A stretch of DNA of 64,000 bases from Punica granatum (taxonomy: Eukaryota; Streptophyta; Magnoliopsida; Myrtales; Lythraceae), in NCBI RefSeq assembly GCF_007655135.1, contig NC_045132.1, positions 4,588,001 to 4,652,000 of the forward strand, written 5' to 3'. Each line of letters opens with the position of its first letter. The first letter of the stretch is position 1. Under the pieces are notes generated by a model. The model had not been told where the DNA came from, searched no databases, and was given only the letters and a program-made list of their open reading frames with translations. Both the position numbers and the translations under genes were made by a program. Below, piece by piece: positions 1-10,873 of the stretch.

Positions 1-567
1 GGAAATTGCGATAGCATCAACTTTTGAAATACAAAAGATGCAGAGCAGCGCAAAACTCAAAGTAAATAGAACCTCGGTTCTCCATCGAAACCAAGAGATG
101 AACTAACTCATGAGATGCCAACACCGGCATTCAAAGATTATAAGACAAGAATGCTTCTTTAATTGGACTATCCAATAGATTAAACACAAGCGAATGCAAA
201 AATCAACATCACCAAGACGCAATCCTCCGAGCTAAAAGTTCATAAAACCATGAATGGGCCAACGCACACTAAGAATTCCAACTAGATTTATCCGAATTGC
301 CGCAGTCAATTCAACAAGAGAACAAGATTGAAATTTCCTCGACATTTCATGGACGTATCATCTTCCAGCCTCATTTTATTCAATCGAAAAAACAATCTGC
401 GCCTAAAACACACCAAGAAAAATCTTGCTATTTTTTGCCATACTTGAAACGCAATTGCCATTGGCTGCATTGTCACAACAAATTCGTCCGGAGGGAAAAT
501 TCACATTTGCAAGAAAGAAATGAAAATGCAGGCGCCAGGAGCACGCCATGGCGAGCGGCAATCTCAC

Positions 568-666
568 CGTGGGGAAGGTATTGCTGGTGTAGGAGATCAG
601 CAGGCAGGTTTTACCGACGGCACCGTCGCCAACAGTAACGCACTTTATGAACCTCGACGCGCTCAT
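568..666 (-). CDS. ROP/RAC small GTPase, first coding exon (partial gene)
   Basis: This is the first exon of a plant Rho-type (ROP/RAC) GTPase, a membrane-associated molecular switch for polar growth, cytoskeleton and defence signalling. The 33 residues start [20 protein letters not shown] and contain the P-loop GDGAVGKT (about residues 13-20), followed by [13 protein letters not shown]. The exon stops at codon ACG, followed on the minus strand by the donor gtgaga, exactly where ROP genes have their first intron. The next exon, expected to begin with the effector region, lies beyond position 1, so intron 1 is at least 567 bp. Positions 1-567 are therefore intron, not intergenic. The paralogue within the ROP family cannot be decided from this exon. 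The identification is strong because the N-terminus is almost invariant in the family. Confidence 0.93.
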
Positions 667-1045
667 CTTATCGGTAATGCTGCACTCCCGCTCAGATCTC
701 CAATGCAGCGAGCGGGATGATCCTCCACTATCTCTCTCTCAATTATCCGTTGAGCTCTCCTCCTGCAGGGGTGGTGGAGTTCGGAGGAGCCACCGCGGGT
801 GGGGAAGACGACGGGGACGTGAAACCCTAACGCGGAGGTGCAGGGCGGAGAATGCGACGGGTGGCAGAATGCGACGGGTAGGAGAGGGGTTTTTGGGGGA
901 CCCGAAGAGAGAGAAAGTAGAGAGAGAGAGAGGGGGGAGGGGGGAGGGGAGGGGGAGAGGGGTTTGACGCATTTATGCGAAGGCCGGAAAATGTTGCGGT
1001 TGAAGCGTTCGTTGAGCTAACCATCTCTCTCTCTCTCTCTCTCCT
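667..1045 (-). promoter_or_regulatory. 5' leader and promoter-proximal region of the ROP gene, with CT/GA microsatellites
   Basis: The region upstream of the ROP start codon is GC-rich. On the plus strand it holds a GA-rich run (about 905-960) and a pure CT run (about 1026-1044). Pyrimidine-rich tracts of this kind are common in 5' UTRs and core promoters of plant housekeeping genes, and similar runs precede RAD17 and the DUF632 gene in this window. I see no TATA box that I would place with confidence. Antisense reading frames here are low-complexity by-products. Confidence 0.5.
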
Positions 1046-2089
1046 CTTTTCCTTCTGCCAACGAACCCACCAGTCCGTCTCCGTCTCTCATCACGTCCCC
1101 ACTCTGTCTTTTTCATCCTTCTAAGTGCTTTTGAATTTTTGAAAATTGACTTTTTACTTTCGATAAAATCACGACATATCTTTAATTTATTATTCGAGAT
1201 TAATTTGTTCAGGTTTCGTTTGTCCCATTCCCAATATTCAGACTGCCAGTGTAATTTTCCAGCTTTAAGAGTAGAAAATGATGCATTTACTCTCTTTTTT
1301 TTTTAATTTATGAGATCACAAGGTGTTCTTAATCTATTGTCCAAAGCTAATATCTGCTAAAGCGTTTTGGCTTGATCAGGCCACGAAGTGCATCTAATGA
1401 GGTGTGGAACATTTGCTCTACGAGGAAAGTTCATCCCCGTTAGCTCGCACTTTGCTACTATGCTTACATCTAATGGTTTGGTGAACCCTTTTTACTTGGC
1501 ATGTAACTGAAAATGCCCTTTTAATGTAGATGCCGCCATTTCTCTCCTCTAACTTGAAATTTAGTGCTTGGTTTGCTCTTTAATGATTTTTCTACCAAAG
1601 TTTTTGTGTCATGGTTCATGCACTGACATGGTATGGTTAGAGGACGCATCGACCTCGACTGAGGGCAATGACATAACAATATTTGTAGATGAAATAACTG
1701 GTTCATGTTGTGGTTTGTACATTGAAGTTGTTTGGTCGTGGTTTTGACATGTTTGAATGCATGGACCGTGACTGAGGAGGGTATCTTTGGTGCATTATTG
1801 TCATATATGATTATAATCATCATCATCGTCATTATTTCTTCTACTACTGCTATCATTGCTTTTGTAGTTGTTATCGTCATTCCCTGTCTAAAATTATCAC
1901 ATTGGCTTTATGCTTAAGTTTAATCGACATGAAAGTGGAGTAAAAGAATTCACCATAAGATAGTGGTGAGTCTTCTTTTGAATTTTTTGAGAGGGAGAGA
2001 GAGAGAGAGGTGACTTGAAACCCAAGTTTTACATAGCTATTTGCCTCTTTAATCCGTACTACTTTTTTTTTTTTCAGCATACACGTTAT
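1046..2089. other. Intergenic, no gene seen
   Basis: AT-rich DNA with short homopolymers and an ATT/ATC-rich stretch near 1805-1860. The only frame of note encodes a low-complexity Ile/Val run arising from that stretch. No splice-supported coding exon or RNA gene was recognised. Confidence 0.5.
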
Positions 2090-2259
2090 AATACTTGAAA
2101 ATTTAATGAATTCCGATTAATTCAGTTGAGTCAGATTAGCCAATAGAAGGTATAGGTCTTCTAATCGTGTATTTTCTTCATTCACAAGACTTGAACTCAA
2201 AACCCATACATAATTAAAGAAATATATGCGTCAAACCATTTAAACCAATCCATGTTGAT
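2090..2259 (-). mobile_element. SINE-like element, copy 1 of family S1
   Basis: Read on the minus strand, this copy begins near 2259 with a tRNA-like box A region (GGATTGGTTTAAATGGTTTG). About 45 bases on comes a box B-like stretch (TTTTGAGTTCAAGTC). The 3' part matches two other copies in this window, at 20285-20466 and 43831-44007; the shared landmark is a 'CTAATC..ACTCAACTGAATTAATCGG' type motif. A T-run on the plus strand at about 2063-2074 may be the A tail. The copy is diverged and I found no target duplication. SINEs are non-coding and depend on LINE proteins for movement. Confidence 0.55.
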
Positions 2260-3640
2260 TTTGTATGACTATTGATTTTTATTTATTTTTAGTTTAAACG
2301 AAGTTTATAGACATAATAATAACAATAGAAAAAAAATAGAATAGAATGAGAAGACAAATAGAAAAGAGTATATTATAACTGACAGAGCGAATCTCCAAAC
2401 TTTTGATTTCATGTGAGAATTTATGTCACTGCACTACATTCATTTCTTGTTGTTTAGTGCAATTTTGTTTCACCTTTTTTCTTATAATTGAGGTTGTTCT
2501 TGGCCTCACTTGGATTGCATGAGTTGTAGGCTCTTTCTCTAAACTCATCCATTTTACGGTTTACACCATTCCTCATCGGCCATCTGTGAGGGACCGATTT
2601 GATTAATTACTCTATATAGTTAAGTTTGTGTGCTATGGGGTTGGTGTTCACATTTTATATTTAGACCCACTTTAACATTAATTTAGTGAGAACCTTTTGA
2701 ACTTATACATACGATTAGGAAAATTCAATTGAAATGTCGTCCGATCAAGAAAAATTATTACATAAATTGTACCGTTGCCTCCTTCACATGCATATATGTG
2801 ATGTGATTCGGGAAGTTTATACAATTTATGTTATGACATATTGCTTGTTTTTCAAATTTTGTGTTGGATTATTGTCGTTTTCTTTAGTACCGTTGCCTCC
2901 TTCACATGTCGTCGCTAGATGGGAAAACCAAACACTTGTAGATCTCCAATGCTCTGAGTAGAATATATGTAGTTACCGGTTCTCATTCGGCAATTCAAAT
3001 GCAAGGCAGCTCAAATTCAATAAAGAGTATTTGGACTATCATCATTGTTGGAGAAATCGACCCGATCGAAGAACAAAATAGAGAAGAGAGTAAAGAAGAG
3101 AAGAGAAGATCGACACACAAAAAAATTACTCGTAAAATCACGCCCAGCATTGCATGTTAAGAAAGACCAATGGCTACCACTTGTCAATTGCATTCCAAGC
3201 CTGTATAAGACTCTGTAATTTGTTCCCCAAAGCTGCCTACTCCCATAATATTATGTTCTCGATTTTTCGATCAATTCCGACGAGTCTTCACGACTTCGAA
3301 ATACCCGCAAAATATCCGAAAACGCTAGACACATTCCAACAATTATGTCATAAACCGGTTCGAGAAAAATCCTCAATTGCCAAGCAGGGCACAGACCACG
3401 CGAATGATGATGTAGATGACTGTTATGGGTTGATATGATAAGGAAAATAGAGAATTTTTTAACATACAGAGGTCACGACTCCTATTATTTTTTAATATGT
3501 ATTTATTTGGGTAGAATGGTCACTGAGTAGATATGTATATAAACTCATTGTACAATTGTATTTGATTGAAGAATCCGATTTTTTTTTTTTTTGCTTTTCT
3601 CTTAATTACACCCATTTTTCGCACCTAATGGACGTTACGA
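2260..3640. other. Intergenic, no gene seen
   Basis: AT-rich DNA. The small frames at 2734-2961 and 3154-3438 show no recognisable family and no splice signals that extend them. A short phrase, 'accgttgcctccttcacatg', occurs twice (about 2771 and 2889), which suggests a small local duplication. Confidence 0.45.
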
Positions 3641-5460
3641 GATCATAACGAACGTGACATTTGGACGAGCTTAGTTGGTCGAATTTTTGAATTAATTAAG
3701 GCCCATGACTCAACATTTCCATTGGAAACACGAAGAGGCCCGTGTAAAGAGACAGCCCATGATCGAGCACTTGATGACCCGACTAGAAGATCCATGGCAT
3801 TACCTGATCCAGATTGCCGCTGGTGGGTTGGTTATTCAAGAGGAGATTATGTGGTAACTTCTAGTTGGGCTGATCTGTTTGGATTAGATAAGAGCTTCAG
3901 CTGAGTAGCTCTCACAAGGAAATGATCCCCATCCTTTTCAAGACGAGATCAACCCATGAACCTGGACATACATACGGGAAGGATGACAATTCTACATGGC
4001 TGCTAGGAATTATTTCCTTAGCGAATTAAATTGGACATGGGAATAGTCAAAGACATAAGAGAAGGGAGCTTACGTAAGGAAATATGTGAGTTGATGCGTT
4101 CAAGGCAAGAGAAGCACAGGTTGTGCCCTTGGTCAACATCTAGAGGGTTTCCTGGGACAGAGGATTGCATTTCGTGGAGATTACTTGGAGAGTTGACAAG
4201 AAGATTGTCTTAGCTTGGCAATTTCCATATCTTGGTCAGATAGAATATTTATATTTCCTAATTTAACTAGCCGCTTGGATAGCACGAAATTTATTGCTTT
4301 CTTTCATTCATTTCCTTGTAATAAGGTTGAATCTCTACTCATTAGGGTTCCTAAGTCCGCCCTATAAGAGTAGACGAAGCCATTCATTGTAAGCCCTCTT
4401 GCGACAACACGACAACATAATGCATATTTAATTTACTTATTGGCTCTACACCATTTATCTTACTTTTTCACATCTTCCAACCTCTATTTGTCTTCTTTTC
4501 TCCCCTTTCGTTCTATCTCCCTCATCGGAGCCCTCGGTCCCGTTCTTCTTCACCTATCCCGTTGGAACATCTCAACTCATTAAGGTTCCTAGGTCCGCTC
4601 TATAAGAGTAGACGAAGCCGTTTATTGTAAGCGCCCCACGACAACACAACAAGACAATGCATATCTAATTTACTTATTGGCTCTATGCCATTTATCTTAC
4701 TTTTTCGCATCTTTCAACCTCTATTCGTCTTCTTTTCTCCTCTTTTGTCTTATCTCCCTCACTAGAGCCCTTGGTTCTATTCTTCTTCACCTATCCCCTT
4801 AATACATCTTGTTCTGTTATTTCTCTCACCTTTCCTCACTAGAACCTTTGGTTTCATTCTACCCATTCTACCCATTCCGAGGCTTTCAGGCTAAGAATGG
4901 TTTTATCAAGTCAAGGTTTTCGGGCCTAAGGCTCTTCTTTTCGACTATCTTGTAGCCGAGATCAGCCAACACAAACTTTCCAGGGACCGTGATCCTATCC
5001 TTGCATGAGCACTTTCGACTGCCTCTAGCCGAGACCCACCTACAGGGAGGCATTACCTGAGTCGAGGCTTCTTAGTGAAAACTCATCCATTTCAGCTACA
5101 AATCAGTCAAGACACATTTTTCACAGGCCTTCCCTAGGCCGTGACCATCATCACAAACCAGCTTCTGAGCCGTCTCATATAAGTATTGGCCTAAACATCA
5201 TGCACATGTCTAGAAGAACTTAAACGGCTTAACCCTCGAAGCCATGACATCAATTACAGCACTTCTATAACCTCCCGACCGACATCATCACACCTCATCA
5301 CATTGAAAATCCAGTTGCCCGCTAATCCTACGGACTCCAAGGATCATGGTATAATGCTTTAGCCCGATGAGGACGACCGGTGGTTTCGCCCCCACTCACA
5401 TCTTGGGACTGTGCCCTGGCACGCCTGACAACCTGAGCGCCATGCGGTAGTTGGAGAGTG
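3641..5460. mobile_element. Degraded LTR-retrotransposon-like block
   Basis: This stretch is less AT-rich than its surroundings and has the mixed composition of plant LTRs. It holds repeated TATAAGAG-type promoter boxes followed by a 'cattgtaagc' segment, then long stretches with no open frame. I could not define two LTRs, a primer-binding site, or any gag/pol motif, so this may be a solo LTR or a mosaic of remnants. The call rests on composition and on the internal tandem repeat listed separately. It could also be unrelated unique sequence. Confidence 0.35.
4338..4803. repeat. Tandem repeat, two units of about 237 bp
   Basis: Unit 1 (about 4338-4573) and unit 2 (about 4574-4803) align along their whole length. 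Both contain 'ctataagagtagacgaagcc', a 'cgacaacac' segment, 'atttacttattggctcta', a CT-rich run and a 'ttcttcttcacctatccc' end. They differ by scattered substitutions, so the duplication is old. The repeated unit contains a TATA-like box. Confidence 0.85.
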
Positions 5461-6879
5461 GATCACGAATTTTAGGCGAAACATGTCCGAATGATTGAAG
5501 AATCTGATTGAGTGGTCCGCTTGATAGTCAAATTCATCGGCTGCCCTGTTCATGTCAACTTTTATTGAGTAATTTAATATACAATATTCATATCTTGTTT
5601 GATTTGAAATGTTCAAAAGTCGTCTTTTTCCAAAAATGATTTATTCTTTATTACTAATTAACAATCCCTTTTATTTTTTATTTTCGGCCGATCTCTTTGT
5701 CAACTTCATATTAGCGGGGGCCAAGCTATATATGTTAAGTCTATTTTTGGAATTTAAAGGTCGTAAATCGTAATAGCTTTTTCTTTGAAAAATTTCACCA
5801 TCCTTTTCTCGAGCAGTCCCTAATTTCTCTGGACCTTTATATTGGCATTGACCCCAAGTACTAATTTGACAACCTCGAAGGATCAAGAGACTGAAAAAAA
5901 GAGAGAAATTCCCCTTCTTTTTACATATAGAAAGATTCTCTCTTTCTCTCTTTCTTTTTTTTTTCCTGAGTACATATAGAAAGATCGTCGTTGCAAGTAT
6001 TGTTCATTGAAATATATTTTATCAATGTTATTGATTTTCATCCAACTTGATTTATTCCTCTTATACAAAAATTAAAATGGATATAGTTGGAATACACTGT
6101 ATTATGTACTTAGTTACTAGTTGTACGTATTTCATAAGGAACTAGTTCTTTTTGCGATTTCATCAGGTTCTTAATTACTAGAAAGAATGAAATTTAGTAG
6201 AAGGCGTGCTATAATATGTCGCGGAAATATGCTCAAAGAAATTATTCGCGCGATCAGAATAGTTTCACTAAATATTTGTGCACCATAATTCCCATTTTTG
6301 TTCCAAGTTTCCCATATCATCGTGATATATTCTAATGTCCCATCAACTGTGCCAACATGCGAGTTTTAGATGTTTGTTATGCCAAATCAACAAAATATAG
6401 CTCCCAAGCCATTAGATTACTTTAAACCGACTGCACCTCGCCAGTGACCGATTGACTTATAATCAACCAGGTCGATTCCGATTGATAATCTAGTTCATGT
6501 GTCATCGTAATATTTACGAAGCATACAAATTAATTTGATTAATGGTATGTATATGTATCTGGTCTCCCATGTCTCAGATACGAGCCAATGCCATAGAATG
6601 AGTTCAGGCAACGTGGGGAGAGCATCCTTCCCCCAATTCCTGAATTATATATTTACCAGTCCTGACTTGGTCAAATCCCCAATTCAGCCACAGAGGATGA
6701 CAGAAGATTTTCCTTGTTAGACAACAAATAGCCCAAAAAAAGAAACAAAAATAGATAATTTTAATTAACTGACTAAAAGGGAAATTAAGAAAATCTGCTT
6801 ATCACTGTCATAATTTCTTCATAGTTTGATTTTTATTAACTGAGACTAGGGTTGGTTTAGGTTGTAAATGTGGTTTATA
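5461..6879. other. Intergenic, presumed remnant promoter side of the pseudogene
   Basis: AT-rich DNA with short homopolymer and TC runs (for example about 5938-5965). No gene, RNA or clear repeat was recognised. Confidence 0.45.
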
Positions 6880-8330
6880 ATGGCAACAATGGTTAGAGAG
6901 ATCCAAGTGTTAACAATACTACTGTTGGCTTCAATTCTTGCAATTTCACTCAAGTGAGGATGAGAATAAAGAGGTGAAGGGTATGACATATGATAGTAGG
7001 TCCTTGATCATCAATGGCAAGAGAGAGTTCTCTTCTCCGGCTCGATCCACTATCCTCGGAGCCCTCCCGAGGCAATATACATCTCTCTTCACTGTCCTAT
7101 AAGCTGATTATTCTGGTGAGAAACAAGTGAAGTATACGATCATAGATTATTGGATCTGAGTGAATGAAACGGGTGGGGCGAGTCCTACTAATTTTGATGG
7201 ATTGCTGACTAGAAGTTTCACGTGCAGATGTGGGAAGGTGTCCTACGAAAAGCTAAGGAGGGAGGATTGAATGTCATCCAAACCTCTGTGTTTTGAGCCA
7301 GTGAAGGGACAGTTGACAATCTCTTCTTCCACAAACTTTTGTTGCTCTTGCTGTTCATGTTGTTGACAAGTTGATCCCTTGAAACTTTTCAGTACAATTA
7401 TGAGGGAAACTATGATTTGATGAAATTCATTAAGATGATCAGGGACCAAGGCATGTATGCAAACCCTAAGAGTCGGTCCATTCATCGAGGCCGAATGGAA
7501 CTACGGGTACATACGCCTTCACTACTCGACTTCCCTCTATCGCACGTAGGCTTTCATGTGTCATAACTGATTCTATTGTTCTGTTTAACACGGTGGATTT
7601 CCCTGCTGGTTAAGGGAGGTGGCAGATATTACATTTCGGACCGAAAATCCGCCCTTTGAGGTATCATTACCGATCATGCTCCTAAGTCCTGGTATAACTC
7701 GTTAAATTCCGGGCTACGATATGAAAAAGCCAAATGAGTAATCTGATTCCTGTGGTTCACATTTTCAACAGTACTACATGAAGAGGTTCACAAAGAAGAT
7801 CATAGAGATGAATGATGAAGGATGCAAAGTTGTTCGCTTCCCAAGGTGGCCCGATCATCTTATCACAGGTCAAAGTTCATATCGCTTTTCTTATACCGAA
7901 TAAATTTTTCCGATTCACCGAAAGAAGAAACAAGACATGTCCACGAAGAACTATATATATAAGTTGCGGTTTTCTTTTGGTGAATAATTTTTCGTCTTTC
8001 CTTGTGACTAGATTGAAAACGAGTACAACACTATCCAATTGGCTTTCAAGGAACCAGGGACGCGATACATTCAGGGGGCAGGAACTATGGCTGTGGGACT
8101 AAAGATGGCCGCCCCATGGTTTATGTGCAGGCAAAAGGATGCTCCCGATCCAGTAGTACGTGACTGTCATGTTTGCTCCTCTTAAGTATCTAGAATGACT
8201 TTTCCCACAGACATCTTCAATGAAACTGCAAATTCGTAATCGAATTCAAAATGGAAGATTACCCGATACTTCTCATCCTTAGACACGTCGAATTTGTTCA
8301 GAAGTATATGTGCACACATTAATATCTGTC

Positions 8331-8364
<34 letters not shown>

Positions 8365-10462
8365 TTCCCATTAACATTCTTTTATTTTTATATTGATCAG
8401 CTAATGAAATCACAACATATTTTTAGTTTTTATATGATCTTTTAGTCAAAATTAATTATGGAGTTGTGTGTGCAGATTAACACTTGCAATGCCAGAAACT
8501 GTGGGGACACTTTCACTGGCCAATATAAACCAAACAAACCAACTTTGTGGACAGAAAATTGGACTGCCCAATAAGCACTTTATTCCTATGATTTTTATGA
8601 AATTGTTAACTAAACTATATATTATTCTTTGATTTCTATTTAATTACGATAATTTATAACAACTGAGAAGAGAAAACGATGTTGTCCAGGTCATTAGATA
8701 ATTCTCTTCTCACCATACATTTGAAAATGGCAGATACAGAGTTTTCAGCGACCAACCATCACAACGAGCTGCAGAGGACCTTGCCTTCTTGGTTGCTCGT
8801 TTCTTCTCGAAGAATGGCTCGCTCGCGAACTATTACATGGTACACAAACTCAGCTTCTCCTAGCATAGAAAACGCGGAAGAAATGATCCCGATTGGCCAA
8901 ATAAATTGCTAATTGTATTTCATGTGTTTTTCCATGTAGTACTATGGTGGGACGAATTACGGCAGATCAGGATATTCATTTGTGACAACCCGGTATTATG
9001 ACGAGGCTCCGATCGACGAATATGGTTAGACAGAGACAAACTCAAAATCGTGTCCACTTGAAGGAAAACAGAGCTTGAACCTGTTCAGAAAATAGAAAAC
9101 TGAAAGCTGAAGCCGAAGTTTTCTTTGAAAACAATTCCAGGTTTGCTGAGGGAGCCAAAATGGGGTCATCTAAGAGATCTCCACCATGCCTTGAGACTCT
9201 GCAGCAAAGCTCTGCTATGGGGAATGCCCTCGGTCCAAATGTTTGGTCACGGGATCGAGGTAGCAGAATTATAAACTGAGGGACTCATTCAAGTTAGATT
9301 TGATAAAGATTTCGCAATATTGAGTAATCAAACAGTACCTCTTGCAGGCTCGAATAGACGAACAGCCTGGGACTAATGTATGTGCGGCATTTCTGAGCAA
9401 CAACATTCCTCAGACTCCCATGAGCGTTACATTCCGTGGCACAAAGTATTTTCTATCACAGCACTCGATCAGCATCCTTCCCGATTGTAAGACTGTTGTC
9501 TACAACACGAAAACGGTACACAAAAACCCCACATAAATCCATATACATCTGTAAGTCAATTGGTTCCAGAAAAATGGGAGAAATTCTTCGGTTTCCTGTT
9601 TCTTGCTTTTTAATGATGAGAAAAATGAAAATTGGAATACCAAAAACAAAGAACAGATTTCTGGAAATAAACAGTGACACGATTGCTTCATTTGTTAATT
9701 ATATGCTCGAAGTTGAAATTAGTCCTAACCTCTTGTATCGTCAGATTGTAGCACAACATAGTTCCAGGAGCCATGAGAACCCCAATGCGGAGAACAAAAA
9801 TTTCCAGGGGCAAATGTTCCGAGAGAGGATTCCGAACTTTGAGGACTCTCCGCTCAAGTTGAATAGCCCACTTGAGCTGTTTAGCGCGACCAAGGACACT
9901 ACCGATTATCTGTGGTACACCACTAGGTGAATATCGACGGTATACTACCTGATGAATTGATTGCGGAGGGGCATCTAATTAACTTTCTCAGAATTTGATA
10001 AACTATTAAACTATCTCGGTTCAATCTTTCAGTATCGATTTGGATAACTCAGACCTGCCATTCAAGAGAGTAATCAAACGGCACTTCAAGTCGCGAGCCT
10101 CGGCCATCTGATGCACGCATTTGTCAATGGTGAATATGCAGGTAATGTGCCCTTCCTTTCAAATCTTAAAAGATCACCTAATAATGAACATATCCCAACT
10201 GCAGAGGATTCCATCCCGTACAAACATTAATTAAGTATGTTTTCCTTTATACTCAAGAAGTAAAATTTTCAATGAAACACTTTTCAAATGAAGAACTTTT
10301 TTCAAAAACAAGATAGTTTTCCTGAGATAGCTCGAACTTCATATCTTAAAGGTTCTCTTATGAAGGAAGTTCACATGGGAGCAACATCGCAAAGAGCTTT
10401 CTCCTTCGGAGACCCGGAAACCTAAAAACCGGAGCGAACAATATTGTTTACCTTCCACCCAC
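6880..10462 (+). pseudogene. Beta-galactosidase (GH35) pseudogene, 3'-truncated
   Basis: The remains of a secreted plant beta-galactosidase, which removes terminal galactose from cell-wall polysaccharides. A signal-peptide-like start (MATMVREIQVLTILLLASIL, 6880) is followed in order by TYDSRSLIINGKRE, KAKEGGLNVIQT, the FIEAEWNYG region and GGPIILSQ. Then come IENEYNT (acid/base Glu kept, about 8012), WTENWTAQ (nucleophile Glu kept, about 8560), YYGGTNYGRSG, ISILPDCKTVVYNT, SPLELFSATKDTTDYLWYTT and HAFVNGEYA. Exon-intron borders are largely intact, but the frame is broken repeatedly. There is a stop after residue 25, shifts near 7040, 7465, 7810 and 10080, a Trp-to-stop in the VFW motif near 7293, and a lost donor after WTAQ (about 8572). 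Homology ends near 10462, so the C-terminal third is missing just before the RAD17 promoter. It cannot encode an active enzyme. Confidence 0.93.
8334..8355. repeat. AT dinucleotide microsatellite
   Basis: A run of alternating AT inside an intron of the beta-galactosidase pseudogene, followed by a shorter interrupted run. Confidence 0.9.
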
Positions 10463-10873
10463 TACTCCATACTAGGCCATCAACCTCTCTCGTAATATGG
10501 AACCGAAATTAACTTACGAATTCGAATTTTTGCCTGTGGAAATTGTTTGCATGTACACCGGGAGCACACAATTGACTGTGCACGGAGTTGGGCTTTTGGC
10601 AAATCAGCCCAGCCCAATAAGCCAGTCAGCTTAAGCCCAATCGGAACCGTCGGCACAATCCAACGGTAGAGATCACCGGTACTCCGAGCAGTCTCACGCT
10701 GTGCACATACAGCCAATCACAGCCCTTCGCGCAATCGGCTTCTCTCAGAAGCCTCGCGCACACAAAATCCCCCTCCCTCCCTTCTTCCCCGCCATTTCTC
10801 TCTCTCTCTCTCTACGAGACGAGACCGCCATTGCTCTGCAACTTTTGCTCTCTCTCGGCTCTCGTCGGAGGTT
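10463..10873 (+). promoter_or_regulatory. RAD17 promoter and 5' leader
   Basis: This 411-bp stretch lies between the last recognisable pseudogene sequence and the RAD17 start codon. It becomes GC-rich towards the gene and ends with a CT microsatellite (about 10797-10814), typical of plant 5' UTRs. Its shortness suggests that the RAD17 promoter lies next to, or overlaps, the truncation point of the pseudogene. No TATA box was assigned. Confidence 0.5.

Noticed and set aside
1732..1917. Frame with a long Ile/Val run resembling a membrane helix
   Set aside because: It derives from an ATT/ATC simple-sequence stretch and has no neighbours or splice support.
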